Positions 1-6,320 of a DNA stretch of 32,653 nt are shown here, piece by piece. Location: the NCBI GenBank assembly GCA_035937595.1, contig DASZHS010000071.1:1-32653 (forward strand), written 5' to 3'. Origin of the DNA: Palsa-459 sp035937595 (GTDB taxonomy: Bacteria > Actinomycetota > Acidimicrobiia > Acidimicrobiales > RAAP-2). Below the pieces are notes generated by a model. That model searched no databases and was not told the DNA's origin. It saw only the letters and a list, made by a program, of their open reading frames with translations. A program made the position numbers and the translations under genes. The stretch's first letter is position 1. The number at the start of each line of letters is the position of its first letter.

Positions 1-486
1 GGGGGCGTTCCACGGCGTGATCACCACCGCGGGGCCGGCCGGGCGGCGGAGCACCCGGTTGGCGGTGCCGCCCGACGACCAGACGCGTCCGCGGTGGGCG
101 GCGGCCAGGTCGGCGTAGGCCCGGAAGTTGCGGGCACCGCGCGCGATCACCCGTGCCCGCAGAGAGCGCAGGAGCATCGCCATGTCCAGGCACTCGACGA
201 TCGCGAGCTCCTCGGTGCGCGCGTCGATGAGGTCGGCCAGCCGCCGCAGGATCGCGCCGCGCCCGGAGGTGCCGAGCGCCGCCCACCCGGCGGCCGCGGC
301 CGCCGCGGCGCCGACGGCCGCCGCCGCGGTCTCGGCGTCACCCCGCGCGACGTCGCCGAGCAACAGGGACCAGTCGATGGGGGATCGGTCCTCGAAGGTC
401 GTGGCCGAGCCCGCGCGGTCGCCGCCGATGTAGTGGTCCAGGGCGACGTCCACGCCGCCGACGGACGCGGTCCTGCGCGCGCTCAC
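1..486 (-). CDS. Aldehyde dehydrogenase, N-terminal part (runs off left edge)
   Basis: The minus strand is open from a GTG at 486-484 to the window edge, giving 162 codons of an NAD(P)-dependent aldehyde dehydrogenase N-terminal domain. Landmarks are the stretch beginning GWAALGTSGRGAILRRLADL, typical of the family's first helices, and near the edge RPAGPAVVITPWNAP, the conserved segment that contacts the cofactor before the Rossmann fold. The catalytic Cys and Glu lie outside the window. The start overlaps the stop of the upstream FAH-family gene by 4 nt (GTGA), so the two are very likely one operon and translationally coupled. An ALDH next to an FAH-family enzyme recalls the homoprotocatechuate meta-cleavage pathway (HpaE with HpaG). 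The substrate cannot be fixed from this fragment; a PuuC-like role is an alternative. Confidence 0.85.
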   Translation of the reverse strand, partial: MSARRTASVGGVDVALDHYIGGDRAGSATTFEDRSPIDWSLLLGDVARGDAETAAAAVGAAAAAAAGWAALGTSGRGAILRRLADLIDARTEELAIVECLDMAMLLRSLRARVIARGARNFRAYADLAAAHRGRVWSSGGTANRVLRRPAGPAVVITPWNAP

Positions 487-1376
487 GACTCGAACCTAGG
501 GCGCACCTTGGGATAGGTGAGCTGGTCGCGCGTCGTCGCCACCGGCGGCCGCTCGCCGCGATGCTCCCAGTCGCCACCGAGCGCCGTCGAGCGAACCTCC
601 TCGGTCTCGGTGGGCTGGGCACCGACCTCGTCGCTCACGGGGACCGGTCCCTCGACGATCCGGCTCTCGAGGGTCCCGAGGCCCTCGACGGCGACCTCCA
701 CCACGTCGCCGGGGACGACGGGTCGAGAGTTCGCGGGCGTGCCCGAGAGGATCACGTCGCCCGGCACGAGCGTGATGAGCCGCGCGAGGTCCGCGACGAG
801 GTAGTGCATGTCCCAGGCCATCTCGTCGGTAGAGCCGTCCTGGACCACCGTGCCGTTCACCTTTGTCTGGATGGCCTTGTGCTCGAAGGACCAGTCGGTG
901 ACGAGGCCCGGACCGAGCGGGCACAGCGTGTCGGCGCCCTTCACCCGGAGCATCGAGCCGGCGTCGGTGTCACGGAAGTCGTGGAGGCCGAAGTCGTTGG
1001 CGATCGTGTACCCCGCGATGTGCGCACCCGCCTCGGCCACGGTCACGTCGCGCGTGACGGCGCCGATGACGATCGCGACCTCGCCCTCGAGGTTGAGCCA
1101 CCGACAGTTCGACGGGCGCACGACGTCCCCGCGGTGCGCGGTGAGCGCGGAGATCGGCTTGTGGAAGTACGTCGGCGCCGGGGGCAGCTGGATCTGGAAC
1201 TCCCGGACGCGCGAGACGTGGTTCAGGTGGCAGCACAGGATCTTGGTCGGCTCGACCGGCGGGAGGTGGATCGCAGCGTCGGTGCGCACCGAGCGGCCGT
1301 CAGGGGCGCGGAGCCAGTCGCCGTCGCGCTCGACGACGACGGGCGCACCACCGAGCAGCACGCGTCGCAGCTCCAC
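483..1376 (-). CDS. Fumarylacetoacetate hydrolase (FAH) family enzyme
   Basis: A 297-residue protein of the FAH superfamily, whose members hydrolyse, isomerise or decarboxylate C-C bonds in aromatic ring-cleavage products using a divalent metal. The metal-binding block LNLEGEVAIVIG supplies Glu97 and Glu99, and GYTIANDFGLHDFR supplies Asp128. Residues ILCCHLNHVSRVREF (about 46-60) and the C-terminal PGDVILSGTPANS block are also typical. The GTG at 1376-1374 was chosen because a GGAGG lies 7-8 nt upstream; the open frame continues beyond it only as a shadow of the divergent gene. The last 45 residues or so extend past the usual FAH fold and are rich in Glu, Thr and Arg. The stop overlaps the ALDH start. 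Best guess is an HpaG-like isomerase or decarboxylase, or an acylpyruvate hydrolase. Confidence 0.88.
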   Translation of the reverse strand: MELRRVLLGGAPVVVERDGDWLRAPDGRSVRTDAAIHLPPVEPTKILCCHLNHVSRVREFQIQLPPAPTYFHKPISALTAHRGDVVRPSNCRWLNLEGEVAIVIGAVTRDVTVAEAGAHIAGYTIANDFGLHDFRDTDAGSMLRVKGADTLCPLGPGLVTDWSFEHKAIQTKVNGTVVQDGSTDEMAWDMHYLVADLARLITLVPGDVILSGTPANSRPVVPGDVVEVAVEGLGTLESRIVEGPVPVSDEVGAQPTETEEVRSTALGGDWEHRGERPPVATTRDQLTYPKVRPRFES

Positions 1377-1515
1377 CGGACACCTCCGTGACGGGACGAC
1401 AGGACGCGGCGATCCTGCCACAGCCCCTCGCGCGCACCGAGGTTCGACCAGGTGCGTCGAGGGGCCCGTGGTACCTTGCGCGACGCTCGCCATCGGCGAT
1501 CGAGAGGAGCTGCCC

Positions 1516-2799
1516 GTGCCCGCCGAACGCGTCCGCGTGCTGTGGCCCGACCACCTCGGCCTGCCTCGCGGCAAGTACATCCCCTCGCGCTTCGCCGACC
1601 ACGGCGTGCGCCACTGCCGGGGGACCTGGGCGCTCGGCTTCGACCGCGTGATGACGCCGTACACGACGGGGTCTGGCTGGGAGGACGGCCTCCCCGACAT
1701 GGAGGCCCGCTACGAGGCTGCCGACATCCGTCCGGGCTGGGAGGACGGGACGCGGGTCGTCGTGGCGGACCTCACGATCGACGGCGAGCCGGTGTCGGTC
1801 TCCCCGCGCGCCGCCCTGCGACGGGCGATCGCGGCCTGGGAGCACAAGGGCCTCACGGCGAACGCCGGGATCGAGCTCGAGGCCTTCCTTCTCGAGCCGG
1901 ACGGCCAGGGCGGGTTCAGGCCGATCGACACGCCCGGGGCGTTCGTCTACGGGACCGGGACCGCCGTTGACCCCAACGGTGTCATCGACGACATCTGGCG
2001 GGCCGCAGAGGCGTCGGAGCTCGTCTTGGAGTCGGTCAACTCCGAGTACGACAACGGCCAGTTCGAGCTCACGCTGCGCTATGCCGACGCGCTGCGCGCT
2101 GCCGATGACGCCTTCCTCTTCAAGGTCCTCGCCCGCGAGGTGGCGGCCAAGCGCGGCTATCTCCTCACGTTCCTCGGTCGCCCGTTCGCGGACCGCGGCG
2201 GCTCGGGCCTGCACCTCAACCTGAGCTGGAATGACGAGTCCGGCCACAACGTCGTCAACGACGAGTCGACCGACGACGGCCTCAGCGAGCTGGCCAAGCA
2301 CGCCATCGGGGGCATGCTGGAGCACCATCGTGCGCTCGCCGGGCTGTGCGCGCCGACGGTCAACGCCTACAAGCGGCTCAAGCCCGCCCAGCTGTCGGGG
2401 TACTGGCGCAACTGGGGCTACGACCACCGCGGCGCGACGATCCGGGTCTCGCCCGAGCGCGGCGCCGGCGCGCGGCTCGAGCACCGGCTGAGCGACGGGG
2501 CGGCACCGGTCCACGTCGCCCTCGCCGCGGTCCTGCAGGCCAGCTTGCTCGGCGTCGAGCAGAAGACCGACCCCGGCCCCCCGGAAGGCGGCAACGGCCT
2601 CGACGTCACCGAGGCGACCGTGGGCACGCCGGCCACCCTCGCCGAGGCGCTCGACGAGCTCGAGGCGGACACGTCGCTCGTCGAGGCGATCGGCGCGGAG
2701 CTCGTCGCCCAGCACGTCGCGGTCAAGCGCACCGAGTGGCACCGGTTCGCCGAGGCCGTGACGGACTGGGAGCTCAGCGAGTACCTGCCGTTCCTCTGA
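1516..2799 (+). CDS. Glutamine synthetase-like gamma-glutamyl ligase
   Basis: A 427-residue protein of the glutamine synthetase superfamily, which joins glutamate to ammonia or an amine using ATP. Visible signatures are the metal motif GIELEAF (Glu120, Glu122), EYDNGQFEL (177-185) matching the E-x-x-x-GQxE active-site block, GGSGLHLNLS (228-237) matching the SG-H ATP/metal loop, PTVNAYKRLKP, and RVSPERG followed by RLEHRLSDGAAPVHVALAA. The N-terminal half is short and divergent, as in PuuA or GlnT-like enzymes rather than GlnA. The GTG start is set by AGAGGAG 6 nt upstream; TACCTT at 1472-1477 is a possible -10 box. A PuuD-like amidotransferase lies at 10182, so gamma-glutamylation of an amine or polyamine is plausible but unproven. 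Confidence 0.88.
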   Translation: MPAERVRVLWPDHLGLPRGKYIPSRFADHGVRHCRGTWALGFDRVMTPYTTGSGWEDGLPDMEARYEAADIRPGWEDGTRVVVADLTIDGEPVSVSPRAALRRAIAAWEHKGLTANAGIELEAFLLEPDGQGGFRPIDTPGAFVYGTGTAVDPNGVIDDIWRAAEASELVLESVNSEYDNGQFELTLRYADALRAADDAFLFKVLAREVAAKRGYLLTFLGRPFADRGGSGLHLNLSWNDESGHNVVNDESTDDGLSELAKHAIGGMLEHHRALAGLCAPTVNAYKRLKPAQLSGYWRNWGYDHRGATIRVSPERGAGARLEHRLSDGAAPVHVALAAVLQASLLGVEQKTDPGPPEGGNGLDVTEATVGTPATLAEALDELEADTSLVEAIGAELVAQHVAVKRTEWHRFAEAVTDWELSEYLPFL

Positions 2800-2804
2800 C
2801 GACG

Positions 2805-2822
2805 GACCCGCCCCTGCGGGTC
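2805..2822 (+). terminator. Short stem-loop after the ligase gene
   Basis: GACCCGC and GCGGGTC form a perfect 7-bp stem around a CCCT loop, starting 5 nt after the stop codon. There is no U tract, as is common for hairpin terminators in high-GC actinobacteria. Confidence 0.5.
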
Positions 2823-2979
2823 GCCGGCGCCGCACTGCGCTGACCGCGCACCAAGACGACGCCCGAGGCTCTGCAACCACTGGTTTGCCCACGACCGTGA
2901 ACGCGGGCGCCGGTTGTCGGGTACTCGCAGGGGGAGCAAGCCGTGTCGGAACGTCCGGCGGCGCGAAGGGGGCAATCGA

Positions 2980-4095
2980 ATGCAGAGGAACAACTACACG
3001 GTCACGCGATCATCGCGGCGAATCCGTGGCGTCAGGATTGGTGCGGCCGTCGCGGCGGTCGTGGGGGCATCGGGCATCGGGACCCTCGCGATGGCAACTA
3101 CGTCATCGGCGAGCATCCAGGACTTCAACGAGCCCGGGAACATCCTCATCGCCGACCAATTCAACAACCGGATCGTCGAGGTCGACGGGCACCAGGTCGT
3201 CTGGTCGTTCGGCGACGGATCGAGCGTCGCTGGACCACACTCGGTCGTCGGGCCCAACGATGTCCAACGGGTAGGCAACTTCACGTTGATCGCCGGTACG
3301 GGGACGCCCGCGGGCGCGGACCCGTCGTGCACGAACCCGTCGGGCTGCGTGGACAACCGGGTGTTGCTCGTCAACAAGTGGGGAAAGATCGTCTGGCAGT
3401 ACGGCCAGGCCGGCGTCACGGGGAGCGGTTTCGACCAGCTGAGCGCTCCCGTGCAGTCGACGTGGCTGCCGCACGGCGACGTCCTCATCACCGATCAGGG
3501 CAACAGCCGCGTCATCGAGGTCAACCGTGCCCACCACATCGTCTGGCAGTACGGCATCACCGGCTCACCCGGCGCTGGCTTCAACCAGCTGAACAATCCG
3601 AACAGCGCGGAGCTTTTGTGGAACGGTCACATCCTCATCGCCGATGAGAACAACAACCGGGTCATCGAGGTCACGAGGAGCCACCAGATCGTCTGGCAGT
3701 ACGGCTCACCATCCGACACGACCACACTCAACGGCGCCGCATTCGCGAGTCGGCTCCCGAACGGTGACACGCTCATCACGGACTCCCTCAACAACCGGGT
3801 AGTGGAGGTCTCGAAGGCTAAGGCCGTCGTGTGGACCTACGTGACGAACCTGCGCACGGGAAGCATGGCCAACCCGAACCCGACGCGAGCGATCCGCCTC
3901 GAGAACGGTCTCACGGTGATCAGCGACCAGTACAACGACCAGGTCATCGTGGTCAACCACAATGGCCAGATCGTCTTCCAGATCGGCCAGATCCAGGTCG
4001 ACGGGAACGGCTTCAACCAGCTGAACGCCCCCTACGACGCCAAGGTCGTCGGCGACTACACCGGTCTCACGCCGCCGTTCGGGTGGGGGGACTAG
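2980..4095 (+). CDS. Secreted NHL-like beta-propeller protein
   Basis: A 371-residue exported protein. A twin-Arg-containing basic start (SSRRIRG) and a hydrophobic segment (about residues 20-45, ending near SSAS) form a signal peptide. The rest is built from repeats of one pattern: ILIADQFNNRIVEV followed by a tryptophan strand such as HIVWQYG. At least five copies are clear, each with a hydrophobic I-A/T/S-D core and an N-R-V/I-I/V-E-V strand. This is the grammar of NHL or arylsulfotransferase-like beta-propellers, which usually bind ligands or act as scaffolds; no catalytic set is evident. ATG 2980 is preferred over the longer frame from 2914 because GAAGGGGG lies 7 nt upstream and it gives a proper signal peptide. 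The function is unknown. Two strong hairpins follow. Confidence 0.85.
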   Translation: MQRNNYTVTRSSRRIRGVRIGAAVAAVVGASGIGTLAMATTSSASIQDFNEPGNILIADQFNNRIVEVDGHQVVWSFGDGSSVAGPHSVVGPNDVQRVGNFTLIAGTGTPAGADPSCTNPSGCVDNRVLLVNKWGKIVWQYGQAGVTGSGFDQLSAPVQSTWLPHGDVLITDQGNSRVIEVNRAHHIVWQYGITGSPGAGFNQLNNPNSAELLWNGHILIADENNNRVIEVTRSHQIVWQYGSPSDTTTLNGAAFASRLPNGDTLITDSLNNRVVEVSKAKAVVWTYVTNLRTGSMANPNPTRAIRLENGLTVISDQYNDQVIVVNHNGQIVFQIGQIQVDGNGFNQLNAPYDAKVVGDYTGLTPPFGWGD

Positions 4096-4114
4096 TCAGT
4101 CCGGCGAGCGCATC

Positions 4115-4143
4115 GTCCCCGACTCGGCGATCGAGTCGGGGAC
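4115..4143 (+). terminator. 12-bp perfect stem-loop
   Basis: GTCCCCGACTCG and CGAGTCGGGGAC pair perfectly around the loop GCGAT, 20 nt after the propeller stop. The decamer CCGGCGAGCG flanks the hairpin on both sides (4101-4110 and 4143-4152). There is no U run. It probably ends the propeller transcript. Confidence 0.65.
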
Positions 4144-4173
4144 CGGCGAGCGTGCACGCTCGTCGTCCGGCAC

Positions 4174-4209
4174 GCGTGGCCCGGCCCTCCCCACAGGGCC
4201 GGGCCACGC
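4174..4209 (+). terminator. 15-bp perfect GC-rich stem-loop
   Basis: GCGTGGCCCGGCCCT pairs fully with AGGGCCGGGCCACGC around a 6-nt loop (CCCCAC). It follows the 4115-4143 hairpin, giving a tandem terminator just before the promoter of the Rieske gene. A 14-bp palindrome GAGCGTGCACGCTC (4148-4161) sits between the two hairpins. Confidence 0.7.
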
Positions 4210-4217
4210 CCCTGCCG

Positions 4218-4229
4218 TAGCATCGACTG
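4218..4229 (+). promoter_or_regulatory. -10 box for leaderless Rieske transcript
   Basis: TAGCAT at 4218-4223 is followed by exactly 6 nt and then the GTG start. No Shine-Dalgarno is present. The same box and spacing precede the gene at 10182, which suggests transcription starting at the start codon. Confidence 0.5.
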
Positions 4230-5225
4230 GTGACCGAGACGCTGCCCGCCGCGTGGTACCACGGGTCCGGGCAGCACGCGCGCGAGCGCCGGGGGGCGTT
4301 CGCCACCGCGTGGCTCTACGCGGCGCACGCCGCAGAGCTGCCCGCCGCGGGCGCCTACGTCGCACGCGAGTGCGCGGGCTACCCCATCTTGCTTACGCGG
4401 GCGCCGGACGGGGCCGTCCAGGGGTTCCACAACGTCTGCCCGCACCGCGCGGGGCCGCTCGTCCACGACGGCAGCGGCACCGCCACGTCCTTCGTCTGCC
4501 GCTACCACGGGTGGGTCTTCGAGACCGATGGCGCGCTCCGCTCCGCCCGGGACTTCGGCGAGCCCGGTCCCGCGGAGGACTGCGCGCTGTGGGGGCTCCG
4601 CGCCGAGGTGTGGCGCGGTCTGATCTTCGTGAACGTCAGCGGGTTCGCTCCGCCGCTCCTCGAGGCGCTCGGGGGGTTCGCGGACCAGACCGAGGGGTTC
4701 GACTTCGAGTCGTTCATGCCGGCGGGGGAGTGGCACCACGATCTCGCGTGCAACTGGAAGACCTACGCAGAGAACTACCTCGAGGGCTACCACATCCCCA
4801 TCGTGCACCGAGAGCTCGCCCGCTCGATCGAGGTCCGCAGCTACGAGGTGGTCGCCCGCGAGGACTGGTGCCTGCACCGCGCGCCCGCCAGGGACGGGAC
4901 CGTGCTCGACGGCCGCTGGCTGTGGCGGTGGCCGAACCTCGCGCTCAACCTCTACCGCGACTCGATGAACCTCGAGCAGTTCGTGCCGCTGGGTCCCGAC
5001 GTGACCCGCGTCGCCTATCGCTACTTCTCGCGGGACGGGACGCTCGACGAGGAGGTCTCGAGGCTCTCCAAGCTGCTGCTGGCGGAAGACGCGGCGATCT
5101 GCGAGGCCGTCCAGCGCAACCTCGACGCGGGCATCTACGAGCGCGGCGTGCTGAGCGCGCGCCACGAGCAGGGGGTCGCGCTCTTCCAGCGGTTGCTCCG
5201 CGCCGCGGTGGTGAGCGACGCCTGA
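4230..5225 (+). CDS. Rieske non-heme iron oxygenase, alpha subunit
   Basis: A 331-residue ring-hydroxylating or N-demethylating type oxygenase. The N-terminal Rieske [2Fe-2S] ligands are in CPHRAG (Cys70, His72) and CRYHGW (Cys90, His93). The C-terminal mononuclear iron site is marked by AENYLEGYHIPIVHREL, with His188 and His193 as likely ligands. Length and spacing resemble single-component-type alpha subunits of the choline/carnitine monooxygenase and phenylpropionate dioxygenase groups. It stands alone: no beta subunit, ferredoxin or reductase is adjacent, so electrons must come from elsewhere. The start fits a leaderless transcript. The substrate is unknown. Confidence 0.9.
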   Translation: MTETLPAAWYHGSGQHARERRGAFATAWLYAAHAAELPAAGAYVARECAGYPILLTRAPDGAVQGFHNVCPHRAGPLVHDGSGTATSFVCRYHGWVFETDGALRSARDFGEPGPAEDCALWGLRAEVWRGLIFVNVSGFAPPLLEALGGFADQTEGFDFESFMPAGEWHHDLACNWKTYAENYLEGYHIPIVHRELARSIEVRSYEVVAREDWCLHRAPARDGTVLDGRWLWRWPNLALNLYRDSMNLEQFVPLGPDVTRVAYRYFSRDGTLDEEVSRLSKLLLAEDAAICEAVQRNLDAGIYERGVLSARHEQGVALFQRLLRAAVVSDA

Positions 5226-5274
5226 GGCCGAGTCGGCTCGCCGCGCGTCTCGACGAGGGCGACACGCCGCGTGG

Positions 5275-5841
5275 TCATCTGTTGTTCGCGGCCCGTACCG
5301 ACCAGGTCTGGACGTTCACCGACGTGCCCCAGAACCCGGCGCCCCAGGGTCCGCTCCCGTAGCAGCCGTTGATCGCCCCGCTCGCACACCCCGGCTTCAC
5401 GTCGTTGTACACCACGTCGGCCTGCACGATGGCGTTGGTCTGGCACGAAGAGAACGTCGACGAGTTGGCGACGAGGCAGGCGTCGAACTCGACGACGCGT
5501 CCGTAGAACCCCGGGGGCACGCCCATCGAGCACTCGACGACGTAGCCGTGGCCGTCGACGGCGATCGAGGTGGCGGGCGACTTGGGGAACGTGGGGCAGG
5601 ACGAGCCGGGCGCCTGGTAGCGGATCGCCTGGATCGCGCCCTCGACCGCGGCATCCGCGCCGTACTCGAGGTTGCGCTGCTTCTGGAGGCCCGACGTGTC
5701 GGTCAGGTTGGTCCCGACGAGCGTCATCAACCCGCCGAGGGTCAACCCCACCGTGATCATGAACATTAGCGCGAGCACCATCACGGCGCCGGCGTCGGGC
5801 TGCGGCGCTCGACGGGCCCGTGTCGCGCGGCGGGGGCTCAC
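5275..5841 (-). CDS. PilX-like membrane-anchored minor pilin component
   Basis: A 188-residue protein, last gene of the pilin operon. A basic N-terminus (SPRRATRARRA) is followed by one hydrophobic helix (about residues 18-40: AVMVLALMFMITVGLTLGG) and then a helix LQKQRNLEYGADAAVEGAIQ, as in PilX-N type proteins of type IV pilus tips. The remainder is a Cys-containing globular domain ending GFWGTSVNVQTWSVRAANN. No classical G-F-T-L-x-E prepilin site is present, which is typical for this class. The GTG start overlaps the upstream stop (GTGA at 5838-5841). The gene converges on the Rieske gene with a 49-bp gap. Role inferred: minor pseudopilin in priming or capping a type IV pilus-like fibre. 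Confidence 0.75.
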   Translation of the reverse strand: MSPRRATRARRAPQPDAGAVMVLALMFMITVGLTLGGLMTLVGTNLTDTSGLQKQRNLEYGADAAVEGAIQAIRYQAPGSSCPTFPKSPATSIAVDGHGYVVECSMGVPPGFYGRVVEFDACLVANSSTFSSCQTNAIVQADVVYNDVKPGCASGAINGCYGSGPWGAGFWGTSVNVQTWSVRAANNR

Positions 5842-6320
5842 GACGGGGTCCTGACGCCGAGCTCGATGAGCTGGGACCCGTTGTGGGGGTCGGTGGCCTT
5901 CAGGATCAAGAGCTGGAAGCCCGACTGGTCCTGCGGGTTGGCCTGGCACGCCGCCGACGACACACTGTCGAACTGGCTCGTCGTGCTGTTCCAGTACTCG
6001 ATCCCCTTGATCGCCACGGTGTAGCCGGTCGGCGGCGTGTACGCGACGGTGGCGCCCTGGTAGGTCGTGGCCGTCACCTGGGCGCACTGGGCGAACAGGG
6101 GCGGTGGGTTCGTCTGCAGCTCGACCTGCGACTTCATGGTCTCCGCGTAGCTCTTGAGGACGGTGTCGATCGTGGAGAGGCTCCGGTGGGTCGAGGAGCC
6201 GCTGATGGACGTCAGCAGACCGGTCATGAGCGCGACGACGCACACCGCGATGATGACGAGCGCGAGCAGGACCTCGATGAGGGTGTCGCCGGCGTCGGGA
6301 TCGCGCGTGGCCCGTGTCAT
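5838..6320 (-). CDS. Type IV prepilin, PilV/PulI-like
   Basis: A 160-residue prepilin. The leader MTRATRDPDAG ends in Gly11, followed by DTLIEVLLALVIIAVCVVAL: a prepilin-peptidase site with Glu at +5 (Glu16) and a hydrophobic assembly helix. Asp replaces the usual Phe at +1. The globular part carries two cysteines (C-A-Q and AACQANP). The ATG at 6320-6318 overlaps the upstream stop by 4 nt and the stop overlaps the next start, so the three genes form one tightly coupled operon. No pilus ATPase or prepilin peptidase is encoded in the window; these must be elsewhere in the genome. Confidence 0.85.
   Translation of the reverse strand: MTRATRDPDAGDTLIEVLLALVIIAVCVVALMTGLLTSISGSSTHRSLSTIDTVLKSYAETMKSQVELQTNPPPLFAQCAQVTATTYQGATVAYTPPTGYTVAIKGIEYWNSTTSQFDSVSSAACQANPQDQSGFQLLILKATDPHNGSQLIELGVRTPS

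Noticed and set aside
1300..2892. A 530-codon minus-strand frame opposite the ligase gene
   Set aside because: The plus frame contains all glutamine-synthetase landmarks; the minus product is Arg/Ala/Gly-rich with no domain pattern.
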